Of a stretch of 64,000 nucleotides of DNA, positions 8,332-17,104 are shown one piece after another. Each line of letters opens with the position of its first letter. Position 1 is the first letter of the stretch. This DNA is from a bacterium. GTDB taxonomy: Bacteria > Pseudomonadota > Alphaproteobacteria > Sphingomonadales > Sphingomonadaceae. Location: assembly GCA_030824575.1 (NCBI GenBank), contig JAVBXL010000220.1:1-64000 (forward strand). Direction: 5' to 3'. Position numbers and translations under genes: made by a program. Under the pieces are notes generated by a model. It worked only from the letters and a program-made list of their open reading frames with translations, did not search any database and was not told the origin of the DNA.

Positions 8332-9203
8332 CGCCCATCCTCCAGCGGCGCGGCCAGCCCCCGCCCGTCCAGATCGATCAGATGCGCCAGCACCGATCGC
8401 CCCGCCGCGCCATAAAGGCGCGGATCGACGCCCTTGTACATCTCCGCCACCATATCGGGGATGGCGCTTTCGCCATTGCGCTCCATAAAGCGCAATATCT
8501 GCCCCTCGCGCTGCTTGCGATGGCCCATCATGCCCCGCACCAGTCGCTGCGGCGTCTCGATCGGTTCGCCATGCGCCGGATAATAGACGATATCGTCCCG
8601 CTCCAGCAGGCGCTGCATCGACCGCATATAGGCGCTCATGTCGCCATCGGGCGGTGAGATCACGCTGGTCGACCAGCCCATCACATGATCGCCGGTGAAC
8701 AGCGCCTTCTCTTCCATCAACGCGAAGCAGAGATGGTTGGACGTATGCCCCGGCGTCGCCACCGCCTCCAGCGTCCACCCCGGCCCGCTCACCTGTTCGC
8801 CATCGCCTAGCACTTGGGTTGGGCGATAATCGGCATCGAAGGCGGCGTCCGATCGCGGCCCGTCATCCTCAAGCGTCAGCGGCGCGCAGCCGATGATCGG
8901 CGCGCCGGTCATCTCGCTCAGCGGCCGCGCGGCCGGGCTATGGTCGCGATGGGTGTGGGTACACATAATGGCCATCACCGGCCGCCCCGCGATCGCCGCA
9001 GTCAGCGCTCCAAGATGATCGGGGTCCGCTGGACCGGGATCGATCACCGCGACCGCATCGATCCCCACGACATAGGTCTGCGTGCCGGTATAGGTGAAAG
9101 GCGAGGGATTGGGCGCCAGCACCCGCGCCACCAGCGGAGAGAGCGCCATCAGGACGCCAGTCGGCAGGTCCGCCGGATCGAAGGGTGTTGCCATACATCC
9201 CAT
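8316..9203 (-). CDS. Metallo-beta-lactamase fold hydrolase, LACTB2-like
   Basis: The 295-residue product carries the metal-binding signature THTHRDHSPA around residue 80, the downstream histidine in TPGHTSNHLCF and the DHVMGW segment, as in metallo-beta-lactamase-fold hydrolases. The C-terminal extension with MMGHRKQRE and a winged-helix-like end resembles the LACTB2 group, whose human member is an endoribonuclease; bacterial members are poorly characterised. Start is either 9203 or 9194, both ATG; the longer is listed. It leads a two-gene unit with the DUF4230 protein. Confidence 0.85.
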   Translation of the reverse strand: MGCMATPFDPADLPTGVLMALSPLVARVLAPNPSPFTYTGTQTYVVGIDAVAVIDPGPADPDHLGALTAAIAGRPVMAIMCTHTHRDHSPAARPLSEMTGAPIIGCAPLTLEDDGPRSDAAFDADYRPTQVLGDGEQVSGPGWTLEAVATPGHTSNHLCFALMEEKALFTGDHVMGWSTSVISPPDGDMSAYMRSMQRLLERDDIVYYPAHGEPIETPQRLVRGMMGHRKQREGQILRFMERNGESAIPDMVAEMYKGVDPRLYGAAGRSVLAHLIDLDGRGLAAPLEDGRWQTR

Positions 9204-9336
9204 GTGCCCATTTATGCTCGGATTTCAAGGGCAGGTGGTGCGCGGCGGGTGAGGCATGCGGGTGGTTTGAAATCGACCAGAAGCGGGCGCTCGGCAGATG
9301 GGCTATATGATCGGCAAGCGGACGCCCCCCCCTACC

Positions 9337-9510
9337 GTCACCCCAGCGAAGGCTGGGGTCTCAGGCGACGACGCGATACGCTTGCGCAAGTGCCAAGCCG
9401 AACCGCCGCGTGCCCCCACACGAGATCCCAGCCTTCGCTGGGGTGACGAGGTTTTTTACGTCGCCATTCGCGTGAAGTCTCGCGCAAAGCGGAATGGCAG
9501 TAATCCACCC
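9337..9510. repeat. Composite palindromic repeat, copy 1
   Basis: A core (9337-9448) is bounded by inverted hairpin units: CACCCCAGC GAAG GCTGGGGT on the left and CCCAGCCTTCGCTGGGGTGAC on the right. A flank (9449-9510) follows. The same core and flank recur at 60180-60351, with the core in the same orientation and the flank on the other side, inverted. It resembles REP/BIME-type elements. The remainder of 9204-9677 shows no gene that I can support. Confidence 0.85.
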
Positions 9511-9677
9511 CTCCTCGCCATCCACCTGTCCTACATGGCGCGCGTCTGATAAGCCCTCCCCATGTTCATCGCCTGCGCCTTCCCTGCCCAAGCCCCCTCG
9601 CAACAATATGTCCAACTCCTGTTCCAAAATGTCGAAACCAGCGGGAAATGTGCGAAGTTAAGCGCGGCCCCTCCAAC

Positions 9678-10568
9678 ATGACTCCCGCCCTCGCCGAACG
9701 CTGGCGCCAGCATCTCGCCCTCGACCGGCGGCGCTCGATCCACACTGTCCGCGCCTATGTCGCCACGGCCGAGCGGCTGATCGCCTTCCTTGAACAGCAT
9801 CGCGGCGAAGCGGTCAGCCCCGCTACGCTCGCGCGGATCGACCAGGCGGACCTGCGCGCCTTCCTCGCCAGCCGGCGGACGGACGGCATCGGCAACCTGT
9901 CGGCGGCCCGTGAACTATCCGCCGTGCGCGGCTTCCTCAAATTCATCGGCGGCGACGATGCCCGCGTCCCGCAGCTTAAAGGCCCACGGGTCAAGCGCGG
10001 CCTGCCCCGCCCGATCTCCCCCGACGAAGCCGTCGCCCTGGCGCAGGACATCGCCGAAACCGCCCGCGAAGGCTGGATCGGCGCGCGCGACTGGGCGGTG
10101 CTGCTGCTGCTCTATGGCGCGGGCTTGCGCATCGGCGAGGCGATGGGCCTGAACGGCGACATATTGCCGCTGGGCGACACGCTGCGCGTCACCGGCAAAC
10201 GGGGCAAGACCCGCATCGTCCCGCTGCTGCCGCAGGTGCGCGCCGCGATCGACGCCTATGTCGAAGCCTGTCCCTATCCGCCCGCCCGCGATCTGCCGCT
10301 GTTCCGCGGCGCGCGCGGCGGCCCGCTCTCGCCCGCGCTCATCCGCCGCGCGGTGCAGGGCGCGCGCGGACGACTGGGCCTGTCGGATCGCACCACGCCC
10401 CACGCGCTGCGCCACAGTTTCGCGACGCATCTGCTGGGCCGGGGCGCGGACCTGCGATCCTTGCAGGAGCTATTGGGCCATGCCAGCCTGTCCTCGACTC
10501 AGGTCTATACCCAGGTCGATGCCGCGCATCTGCTCGACATCTATCGCAACGCCCATCCCAGGGCGTGA
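9678..10568 (+). CDS. xerC: XerC/XerD-type tyrosine recombinase
   Basis: The 296-residue product has an N-terminal core-binding SAM-like domain (residues about 1-90) and a C-terminal catalytic domain. The catalytic residues are visible: Arg in GAGLRIGEA (about residue 150), Lys in GKRGKTRIVPL, HALRHSFATHLL with His and Arg, GHASLSSTQ with His, and the nucleophile in VYTQVD. Length and motifs match XerC/XerD, which resolve chromosome dimers at dif. No att-like sites or mobile-element genes flank it, so a housekeeping role is likelier than phage integration. The ATG at 9678 is preferred over an earlier in-frame start. XerC is likelier than XerD, but I cannot prove it. Confidence 0.88.
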   Translation: MTPALAERWRQHLALDRRRSIHTVRAYVATAERLIAFLEQHRGEAVSPATLARIDQADLRAFLASRRTDGIGNLSAARELSAVRGFLKFIGGDDARVPQLKGPRVKRGLPRPISPDEAVALAQDIAETAREGWIGARDWAVLLLLYGAGLRIGEAMGLNGDILPLGDTLRVTGKRGKTRIVPLLPQVRAAIDAYVEACPYPPARDLPLFRGARGGPLSPALIRRAVQGARGRLGLSDRTTPHALRHSFATHLLGRGADLRSLQELLGHASLSSTQVYTQVDAAHLLDIYRNAHPRA

Positions 10569-10635
10569 AAGCGCCACGATAGCGCCGCATTTCCCGACCA
10601 GCCTGCATCGCATCTCCAAGGAGAGGGAAAATGCG

Positions 10636-10926
10636 ATGATGCTGCATCTGGTCCTGACATTGCAGAGCGTTGGCGCCACCGGCATCCCGCCCGATTTCGA
10701 CCTCAAGAGCGTCAGGCCCTCGCCAGACGCCAATGCCATCATCGTCACCGCCCGCCGGCAGAGCCAGCGTCTCGAGCGCGAACCGCTCAGCACCGAACCG
10801 CCGCTCGGCCGGGCGGAGATGGGCCTATTCGGCGACGTGAAGGCGAACCTCCATGTCGAAAGCCAGAGCTTTGGCAACGGCACCACCTCCCAGCGGGTGA
10901 TGGTAGGCGTCAAAATTCCGTTCTAA
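10636..10926 (+). CDS. Unrecognised 96-aa mini protein
   Basis: This 96-residue frame begins with ATGATG about 12 bases after AAGGAG and ends just before the convergent DedA gene. I do not recognise a family. The N-terminus (MMLHLVLTLQSVGA) is hydrophobic. The middle contains IIVTARRQSQRLE, which resembles the start of the plug in sphingomonad TonB-dependent receptors. The last residues (VMVGVKIPF) resemble a terminal outer-membrane beta strand with a final Phe. It could be a small exported envelope protein; that is inference from composition. Confidence 0.5.
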   Translation: MMLHLVLTLQSVGATGIPPDFDLKSVRPSPDANAIIVTARRQSQRLEREPLSTEPPLGRAEMGLFGDVKANLHVESQSFGNGTTSQRVMVGVKIPF

Positions 10927-10928
10927 GC

Positions 10929-11528
10929 TTAACCCTTCGGCCGCCAGGTCGCGAGCCGCCAGAGATAGAGGATCACCGCCCCTACGACGCAGGCGGTCGC
11001 CACCGGGCCGACATAATGGTCGATCTCCCGAAAATTCTGCCCCAGCACATAACCGGCATAGGCCAGAATCACGTTCCACACCAACGCGCCGGCGCAGGTC
11101 CAGAGCAGGAAGCGGACATGCCCCATGCGAAACAGTCCGGCGGGCAGCGAAATCATCGTGCGCAGCGCAGGCATGAAGCGGAAGACGAAGACGACGATCT
11201 GGCCATATTTGCCGAACAATCGGTCCAGCGCCTCGACATCGCGCCACTCCAGCGTCGCCCAGCGGCCGAAGCGGTCGACCAACGGCTTCAATCGGGAAAA
11301 GCCCAATATATGCCCGACCAGATACCAGAAATAATTGCCGATCGTGGTGCCGATGGTCCCGGCCAGCAACAGCCAGCTCATATCCATCCGCCCCTGCCCG
11401 ACACGGATGCCGCCAATCCCCATGATGAGTTCGGACGGGATTGGCGGAAAGACATTCTCCAATATCATCAGCAGGAAAATGCCCCAATAGCCGCCCGCAT
11501 CGATCAGGCGCAGAACCCAGTCGGTCAT
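10929..11528 (-). CDS. DedA family membrane protein
   Basis: The 199-residue product is a polytopic inner-membrane protein with the DedA/SNARE-associated signature: ENVFPPIPSELIM near residue 25, GTTIGNYFWYLVGH, FGRWATLEWRDVE, and FVFRFMPALRTMISLPAG with the conserved Arg and Pro residues. DedA proteins are linked to lipid carrier or phospholipid flipping and to membrane homeostasis. It ends two bases from the mini protein stop on the opposite strand. Confidence 0.92.
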   Translation of the reverse strand: MTDWVLRLIDAGGYWGIFLLMILENVFPPIPSELIMGIGGIRVGQGRMDMSWLLLAGTIGTTIGNYFWYLVGHILGFSRLKPLVDRFGRWATLEWRDVEALDRLFGKYGQIVVFVFRFMPALRTMISLPAGLFRMGHVRFLLWTCAGALVWNVILAYAGYVLGQNFREIDHYVGPVATACVVGAVILYLWRLATWRPKG

Positions 11529-11590
11529 GAAATGTCACTCACTTGGTTCTTAAAGGGCATAGGGACAGGATAACGCGCCACCCTCTATTC

Positions 11591-11666
11591 CGTTCGCCCT
11601 AAACCTGTCGAAGGGTCTTACTTTGCTTCAAACAGTGCAGCGCTTCGCCAGGCTCAGCCCGGACGG
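11591..11666. repeat. CTTCG-rich dispersed repeat, copy 1
   Basis: This intergenic element between the DedA gene and gshB starts CGTTCGCCCT and ends with GCTCAGCCCGGACGG. It shares its ends (CGTTCGCCC and GCTCAGCCCG) and internal TCGAAGGG motif with the longer copies at 12680-12793 and 35608-35707. Confidence 0.6.
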
Positions 11667-11682
11667 ATCTGTGATGGCACCT

Positions 11683-12657
11683 TCAAGCCGCCGCCCGCGC
11701 CGCCAGCCGGGCGTCGATCGCATCCCAAATCATGCCGCCGGTGTCGATCCCGTCAAATGCGTCGATCGACACGATGCCGGTGGGCGACGTCACGTTGATT
11801 TCGGTCAGCCATTCGCCGCCGATCACGTCGATGCCCACGAACAACAGCCCGCGGGCCTTCAACTCCGGCCCCATCGCGGCGCAGATTTCCCGCTCCTTGT
11901 CGGTGAGCAGCGTCTTCGCCGCCGATCCGCCCACCGCCAGGTTCGACCGGATTTCGCCCGCGCCCGGAATGCGATTGACCGCACCCGCCACCTCGCCATC
12001 GATCAGCACGATGCGCTTGTCGCCCTGCGCCACGCCGGGGATGAAGGCCTGGACCATGAACGGCTCCACCCAAGACGCCTTGAACAGTTCCACCAGCGAC
12101 GACAGATTGGCACCATTTTTGCCGACATGGAACACCGCCACGCCGCCATTGCCATACAGCGGCTTGACCACGATCTCGCCATGCTGCGCCAGGAACGACT
12201 TCACTTCGGTGAGGTCGCGGGTAATCATCGTGGGCGGCATGAAGCGCGCATAATCGAGCACGAACAATTTTTCCGGCGCGTTGCGGACGCTGCCGGGGTC
12301 GTTCACCACCAGCGTCTCTTCCTGCACCCGCTCCAGCAAATGGGTCGCGGTGATGTAGCTGAGGTCAAAGGGCGGGTCTTGCCGCATCCACACGACATCG
12401 ACGTCGCGGCCCAGGTCCAGCACCTCTTCCGGGCCAAAGGCGAAGTGATCGCCTTCGACCTTCTGGACATTGACCGGCCGCGCCTTCGCCAGCACCCGGC
12501 CGTCGCGAAATGTCAGGTCCGGCGCCAGATAATGATAGAGCCTGTGCCCCCGCGCCTGCGCCGCCAGCATGATGTGGAAGGTCGAATCGCCAGCAATCTT
12601 GATGCCCTCCATCGGGTCCATCTGCATGGCGACGGTCAGGGGGTTGAGTTCAGTCAT
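11683..12657 (-). CDS. gshB: Glutathione synthetase
   Basis: GshB joins gamma-glutamylcysteine and glycine with ATP, the last step of glutathione synthesis. The 324-residue product matches the prokaryotic ATP-grasp form: MDPMEGIKIAGDST near the N-terminus, RQDPPFDLSY, VVKPLYGNGG for the ATP-grasp loop, and EINVTSPTG near the C-terminus with metal-binding residues. The ATG at 12657 (MTELNPL) was chosen because the upstream in-frame extension crosses the repeat element. Confidence 0.95.
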   Translation of the reverse strand: MTELNPLTVAMQMDPMEGIKIAGDSTFHIMLAAQARGHRLYHYLAPDLTFRDGRVLAKARPVNVQKVEGDHFAFGPEEVLDLGRDVDVVWMRQDPPFDLSYITATHLLERVQEETLVVNDPGSVRNAPEKLFVLDYARFMPPTMITRDLTEVKSFLAQHGEIVVKPLYGNGGVAVFHVGKNGANLSSLVELFKASWVEPFMVQAFIPGVAQGDKRIVLIDGEVAGAVNRIPGAGEIRSNLAVGGSAAKTLLTDKEREICAAMGPELKARGLLFVGIDVIGGEWLTEINVTSPTGIVSIDAFDGIDTGGMIWDAIDARLAARAAA

Positions 12658-12679
12658 GCGCGCGGCTTCCTTCCATATC

Positions 12680-12793
12680 CGTTCGTGCTGAGTAGGGACT
12701 GAGCGAAGCCGAAGTCCCGTATCGAAGCACATTGCGGCACGCATCCTTCGATACGCCGCTTCGACTTCGCTCAGCGGCTACTCAGGACGAACG
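12680..12793. repeat. CTTCG-rich dispersed repeat, copy 2 (long palindrome)
   Basis: The outer arms CGTTCGTGCTGAGTAG and CTACTCAGGACGAACG pair with one mismatch. The inner arms CGTATCGAAG and CTTCGATACG pair perfectly. The whole forms a long imperfect cruciform between gshB and yraN. It belongs to the same family as the elements at 11591 and 35608. Confidence 0.75.
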
Positions 12794-12807
12794 GGGTGGT
12801 AAGACGC

Positions 12808-13176
12808 CTATCCCCCATGCCAGACATTGGCCAAATGGCGTGGCGCGCGGCCGGGCGCAAGGAGGATGACGTCGATTCGCATGTCGTCCCCCGGTTTCGC
12901 CAGTTCATGCCACAGGATTTCCGCCGCCTTGGCAACCCGCGCGAGCCGTCGCTCGTCGATCGCCAGGTCCAGTTCCCCCGCACTCCCCCGCGCCTTGACC
13001 TCGACAAAGGCCAACATCGCCCCCCGCCGCGCGACCAGGTCGACCTCTCCGGCAGGCGTCCGCATCCGCCGGCCGATAATCTGCCAGCCTTTCAGCCGCA
13101 GCCACCAGGCGGCGATGCGTTCGGCCTGCCGCCCGCGCTTCTCCGCCGCGAATCGTTCGACGGGAGGCCTCTTCAC
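12808..13176 (-). CDS. YraN family (UPF0102) nuclease-fold protein
   Basis: The 122-residue product has the UPF0102 features: GRQAERIAAWWLRLKG, GEVDLVARRG and FVEVKARG, which form the Glu-Asp-Glu-x-Lys core of an endonuclease-like (Holliday junction resolvase-like) fold. Its biochemical role is not established. It begins with GTG at 13176, overlapping the rsmI stop by four bases (GTGA). The rsmI-yraN order is common in proteobacteria, which supports the call. Confidence 0.92.
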   Translation of the reverse strand: MKRPPVERFAAEKRGRQAERIAAWWLRLKGWQIIGRRMRTPAGEVDLVARRGAMLAFVEVKARGSAGELDLAIDERRLARVAKAAEILWHELAKPGDDMRIDVILLAPGRAPRHLANVWHGG

Positions 13177-14015
13177 CCCTTCAATTCCGTAGCCCGATCA
13201 TACAGCGTGCGCCGGTCCAGCCCCAGCTTCTTGGCGACCTCCCCCGCCGCCTTGGACACCGACAGCCGGGTCAGGGCCTCGCGCAGCGCCGCATCGGCAT
13301 CCTCCGCGCTGGCGGGCGGCGCTTCACCCGGCGGCCCTACGGTCACCACGATCTCCCCCTTGGGTGGCGCATCGGCATAGCGGGCGGATAGTTCGGACAA
13401 TGTGCCGCAGGCGGTTTCCTCGAACGTCTTGCTGATTTCCCGGCTGACCGCCGCGTCGCGATCCCCCAGATGCGCCGCCATCGCTGACAGGCTTTCCGAC
13501 AATCGCGGCCCGCTTTCGTAAAAGACCAATGTGGCGCGCAGCCCCGCCACCTCGTCCAGCGTGTCGCCCCGCGCCTTCGCCTTGCTCGGCAGGAAGCCCA
13601 TGAACAGAAACCGGTCGGTCGGCAGCCCCGACAGCGTCAGCGCCGCGATCGCCGCGCTCGGCCCCGGCAGCGTCGTGATCGTCCGCCCCGCCGCCCGCGC
13701 ATCACGCACCAGTTTATAGCCCGGATCGGAAATCAACGGCGTCCCCGCATCCGACAGTAAAGCGACCGATTCGCCCGCCATTCGCTCGACCAGCCGATTG
13801 CGGACATGATCGGCGCTATGGTCATGATAGGGTACCATCGGCCTGTCGGACCCGGCATGGCGCAGCAATCGCGCGCTCACCCGTGTATCTTCCACGGCGA
13901 CCACATCAGCCAGCCGCAGGACTTCGGCCCCGCGCGGCGTAAGGTCACCAAGGTTGCCGATCGGCCCCGCGACGATATAAAGCCCAGGCTCAAGCCCAGA
14001 AGTTCGAGTTTCCAT
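13173..14015 (-). CDS. rsmI: 16S rRNA (cytidine(1402)-2'-O)-methyltransferase
   Basis: RsmI uses S-adenosylmethionine to 2'-O-methylate C1402 in the 16S rRNA decoding centre. The 280-residue product shows the tetrapyrrole-methylase-like fold motifs: GLYIVAGPIGNLGDLTPR, VAVEDTR, LLSDAGTPLISDPGY and LPGPSAAIAALTLSGL. The ATG at 14015 gives the normal start. The start region lies only 11 bases from the divergent lipoprotein gene, so promoter elements of each gene must overlap the coding part of the other. Confidence 0.95.
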   Translation of the reverse strand: METRTSGLEPGLYIVAGPIGNLGDLTPRGAEVLRLADVVAVEDTRVSARLLRHAGSDRPMVPYHDHSADHVRNRLVERMAGESVALLSDAGTPLISDPGYKLVRDARAAGRTITTLPGPSAAIAALTLSGLPTDRFLFMGFLPSKAKARGDTLDEVAGLRATLVFYESGPRLSESLSAMAAHLGDRDAAVSREISKTFEETACGTLSELSARYADAPPKGEIVVTVGPPGEAPPASAEDADAALREALTRLSVSKAAGEVAKKLGLDRRTLYDRATELKG

Positions 14016-14026
14016 AAGGACGCCAG

Positions 14027-15232
14027 ATGACAGAGACGGATGCCCCCCGGCAAGCAAATGTGTTCGCTGCGGTAAAGCGCGGCGCGCGTTGCGCCTTCAT
14101 GGGGGCGGCGCTGTTCCTGGCCGCCTGTCAATCGATCGTGCCAAAGGGGCCGGGGCCGGTCGCGCCCACCGGCCCGACCCGGCCGACCGGCCCGGAAGTC
14201 GTACAGGGCCTGCCGACCGACGCCGCCCGCCATCGCGTCGCGCTGCTGGTGCCGATGAGCGGTCCCAATGCCGGCGTCGGCCAATCGATCGCCAACGCCA
14301 CCACGCTGGCGCTGATGGACACAAAGACCGACCGGGTGCGCATCACCACCTATGACACCGCGCTCGGCGCGGCGGCGGCCGTGACGAAAGCGCTGGCCGA
14401 TGGCAACCGCCTGGTTCTTGGCCCGTTGCTGGCGGAGGACGCCCGCGTAATCGGGCCGATCGCAGCGCGCGCCAATGTGCCGGTCATCAGCTTTTCCAAC
14501 GACGCCAGCATCGCGGGCAGCGGCGTCTATGTGCTGGGCTACAACACCGCCCAGTCGATCGACCGCGTCGTCGATTTCGCCAAGAGCAAGGGCCTGTCCC
14601 GCTTTGGCGCGCTGGTGCCGCGCGGCACCTATGGCGAACGCGCGGGCAATGCGCTGCTGCGCGCGGTCGAGCAGGCCGGCGGCACCGTCGTCTCCATGCA
14701 GACGTTCGACCGGACCCCTGCTTCCATCACCGCGGCGGTCAAGAAATTGCAGGCCTCCTCCAGCTATGACGCGCTGCTGATCGCCGACAGCGGCCGGGTC
14801 GCGTTGCAGGTCGCGCCCATCGTGCGCAAAAATGGCGGCGCGACCGCGCGGCTGCTCGGCACGGAATTGTGGAATACGGAAGGCACGCTGGCCGCCAGCC
14901 CCGTCCTGCGCGGCGCCTGGTTCGCCAGCGTGTCCGACACGCTCTACCGCCAGCTCGCGACCAAATATCGCGCCCGCTACGGCACATCCCCCTTCCGCCT
15001 GTCCTCGCTCGGCTATGATTCGGTGCTGCTGACCGTGCGGATAGCGCAGGACTGGAAACCCGGATCGCCCTTCCCCGCCGCGCGCCTGCGTGACGCGGGC
15101 GGCTTCTCCGGCATCGACGGTGCCTTCCGCTTCAACCGCGCCGGCGTTGCCGAACGCGCGCTGGAAGTGAATGAGGTGGGAGTTGGCGCATCAAGCGTAG
15201 TGGACGCAGCGCCCAGAGGCTTCGGCGAATAA
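14027..15232 (+). CDS. LpoA-like penicillin-binding protein activator lipoprotein
   Basis: The 401-residue product has a lipobox FLAAC around residue 34 and a mature domain with a type 1 periplasmic-binding fold (RVALLVPMSGPNAGVGQSI, GPLLAEDARVIGPIAARANVPVISFSND). This matches the LppC/LpoA family; LpoA of enterobacteria activates PBP1A, but activity in alphaproteobacteria is not well shown. The adjacent rsmI and yraN genes are the usual partners of this family. The exact start is uncertain; the ATG at 14027 gives a slightly long signal region. Confidence 0.85.
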   Translation: MTETDAPRQANVFAAVKRGARCAFMGAALFLAACQSIVPKGPGPVAPTGPTRPTGPEVVQGLPTDAARHRVALLVPMSGPNAGVGQSIANATTLALMDTKTDRVRITTYDTALGAAAAVTKALADGNRLVLGPLLAEDARVIGPIAARANVPVISFSNDASIAGSGVYVLGYNTAQSIDRVVDFAKSKGLSRFGALVPRGTYGERAGNALLRAVEQAGGTVVSMQTFDRTPASITAAVKKLQASSSYDALLIADSGRVALQVAPIVRKNGGATARLLGTELWNTEGTLAASPVLRGAWFASVSDTLYRQLATKYRARYGTSPFRLSSLGYDSVLLTVRIAQDWKPGSPFPAARLRDAGGFSGIDGAFRFNRAGVAERALEVNEVGVGASSVVDAAPRGFGE

Positions 15233-15252
15233 TTCCTCCCCCGCGAGGGGGG

Positions 15253-16029
15253 TCAGGAAACTCGTCCCGTCGGCACAATCAGCGGCACGTCCCCGTCCCG
15301 CTCGATCCGCGCCGTTACGCCATAGACCTTTGCCAGCGCATCCGCCGTCAGCACATCCATCGGCGCGCCATCGGCGACCAGCGCGCCGCCGTCCATCAGC
15401 AGCAGCCGGTCGCAATAGCGCGCCGCCATGCTGAGGTCATGCAGCACCGTGACCACCAGCGCCCCGCCGCGCGCTTCGCTGCGCAACAGGTCCATAACGT
15501 CGATCTGATGCCCCGGATCGAGCGCGGCGAGCGGCTCGTCCGCGATCAGCCCAGGCGCGCCCACCGCCAGCGCCCGCGCCAGCAGCACCCGCGCCCGCTC
15601 GCCCCCCGACAATTCGGTCGCGATCCGACCTTTCAGGTGCAGCACATCGGCCCGCGCCATAGCCGCCTCGACCGCCGCATCATCCGCCGCCGACAGCCGC
15701 GACAATGGCCCCAGATGGGGCAATCGCCCCAGCGCCACCAACCGCTCGACAGACAGCGGCCAGTGCAGGGTCTGCCCCTGCGGCAGATAGGCGATGGCGC
15801 GGGCGATCACCTGCCGGTCCAGCCGGCCCACATTCTGTCCATCGATCGTGATCCGCCCCGACGCTGGCTTCACCAAGCCCAGCAGCGCGCGGATCAGCGT
15901 GGACTTGCCCGCGCCATTGGGACCGATCACGCCCACCAAAGCCCCCGGCTCCAGCGTCACGTCCACATGCTGCACGGCTGCATGGCGGCCCAGCCGCACC
16001 GTCAATCCCTGCGCCGCGATCGTCACCAT
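15253..16029 (-). CDS. btuD: Cobalamin ABC importer, ATP-binding protein
   Basis: The 258-residue ATPase has Walker A GPNGAGKST (residues 36-44), the Q-loop, signature LSGGE and Walker B LIADEPLAALDP followed by the switch His in TVLHDLS. It belongs to the BtuD/FecE/FhuC group that energises uptake of cobalamin, haem or siderophores. Cobalamin is assigned because btuC lies immediately upstream with an overlap, btuF lies divergently next to btuC, and btuB with a cobalamin riboswitch follows. Confidence 0.85.
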   Translation of the reverse strand: MVTIAAQGLTVRLGRHAAVQHVDVTLEPGALVGVIGPNGAGKSTLIRALLGLVKPASGRITIDGQNVGRLDRQVIARAIAYLPQGQTLHWPLSVERLVALGRLPHLGPLSRLSAADDAAVEAAMARADVLHLKGRIATELSGGERARVLLARALAVGAPGLIADEPLAALDPGHQIDVMDLLRSEARGGALVVTVLHDLSMAARYCDRLLLMDGGALVADGAPMDVLTADALAKVYGVTARIERDGDVPLIVPTGRVS

Positions 16030-17021
16030 AGCCGCCGCTCCCGCATCAGATGGACCAGGAACACCGGCACGCCCAGCAAGGCCGTCACCACGCCCAGCTT
16101 CAATTCATTGGTGGTGGGCATCAGCCGCACGCCGATATCCGCCAGCGTCAGCAGCGCCGCGCCGCCCAGCATGGACGGGATCAAGACAGCCGAAGGCGAC
16201 CGGTCGGTCAGCGGCCGCACCAGATGCGGCACGATCAGCCCGACGAAGCCGATCGCCCCCGACACCGCCACCGCGCCGCCCACACCGATCGCCACGCCCA
16301 GCATCATTCGCAATCGCGCGGCCGACAGGTTGACGCCCAGCGCCTGCGCGCCATCCTCGCCCAGGGTCAGCGCGTCGAGCGTCCGCCCGTCCGCGATCAG
16401 CAACGCCGCGCCAACGCCCACGCAGGGCAGCGCGATCCAGACATGGGCGTAACTGCGATTTTCCAGGCTGCCCATCAACCAGCTCATAATCTCCATCGCG
16501 GCAAAGGGATTGGGCGACAGGTTCAGCGCCAGGCTGATCCCCGCCCCCGCCAGCGTGGCGACGGCGATGCCGGCCAGGATCAGCGTCAACGGGCTTTCCG
16601 CCGATCCCGACAGCGCGAACAACGTGCCAATGGCGACCAGCGCGGCGATGATCGCCAGCACGGGCAACGCCAGCGGGTGTAACTGCGCCAATCCGAAATA
16701 CAGCGCACAGACCGCGCCCAGCGCAGCGGCATTGGACGCCCCCAGCACCGATGGTTCGGCCAGCGGATTGCGCAGATAGCCCTGCAACGCCGCCCCCGCC
16801 AGCCCCAGCATCGCGCCGACGATCAGCCCCAGCATCATCCGCGGCAGGCGCAGGTCGATGATGATGGCGCGGGCGATGCCATCGCCGCCGCCCGTCAGCA
16901 CCGCCCAGACCCGCACCGGACTGATCGCCACCGCGCCCAGCAGTACGGAGCCGAAGGCGGCGCCGACGACCAGCAGCAGCAGGCCGGGGATCAACAGGCG
17001 ATGATGGCGCCGCGCGGTCAC
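16023..17021 (-). CDS. btuC: Cobalamin ABC importer, FecCD-type permease
   Basis: The 332-residue product is a polytopic FecCD/BtuC permease with about ten hydrophobic segments. Family motifs include RLPRMMLGLIVGAMLGLAGA, RNPLAEPSVLGASNAA and GFVGLIVPHLVRP, which contains the coupling helix for the ATPase. It overlaps btuD by seven bases. The substrate is inferred from the adjacent btuF and riboswitch-controlled btuB; a haem or siderophore system would be the alternative. Confidence 0.87.
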   Translation of the reverse strand: MTARRHHRLLIPGLLLLVVGAAFGSVLLGAVAISPVRVWAVLTGGGDGIARAIIIDLRLPRMMLGLIVGAMLGLAGAALQGYLRNPLAEPSVLGASNAAALGAVCALYFGLAQLHPLALPVLAIIAALVAIGTLFALSGSAESPLTLILAGIAVATLAGAGISLALNLSPNPFAAMEIMSWLMGSLENRSYAHVWIALPCVGVGAALLIADGRTLDALTLGEDGAQALGVNLSAARLRMMLGVAIGVGGAVAVSGAIGFVGLIVPHLVRPLTDRSPSAVLIPSMLGGAALLTLADIGVRLMPTTNELKLGVVTALLGVPVFLVHLMRERRLW

Positions 17022-17052
17022 TCGCGCGCGCCTTGGCGGTTGGCAATGCCGC

Positions 17053-17076
17053 GTGTTCCTGCGAAGGCAGGAGCAC
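17053..17076. repeat. GTGTTCC hairpin element
   Basis: GTGTTCCTGC and GCAGGAGCAC flank a GAAG loop in the divergent btuC-btuF spacer. A perfect relative lies at 27869-27892 with the complementary loop CTTC. It is a small palindromic element that may affect local transcription. Confidence 0.6.
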
Positions 17077-17104
17077 GTCCCGCTATTGGACTCAGCACGC
17101 TCTC

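Noticed and set aside
9337-9510. CRISPR-like repeat
   Set aside because: Only palindromic units of a dispersed repeat are present, without regular spacers or cas genes.
9678-10568. XerC-like gene as a phage or island integrase
   Set aside because: No tRNA, no att-like direct repeats and no phage or mobile genes flank it; motifs and length fit housekeeping XerC/XerD.
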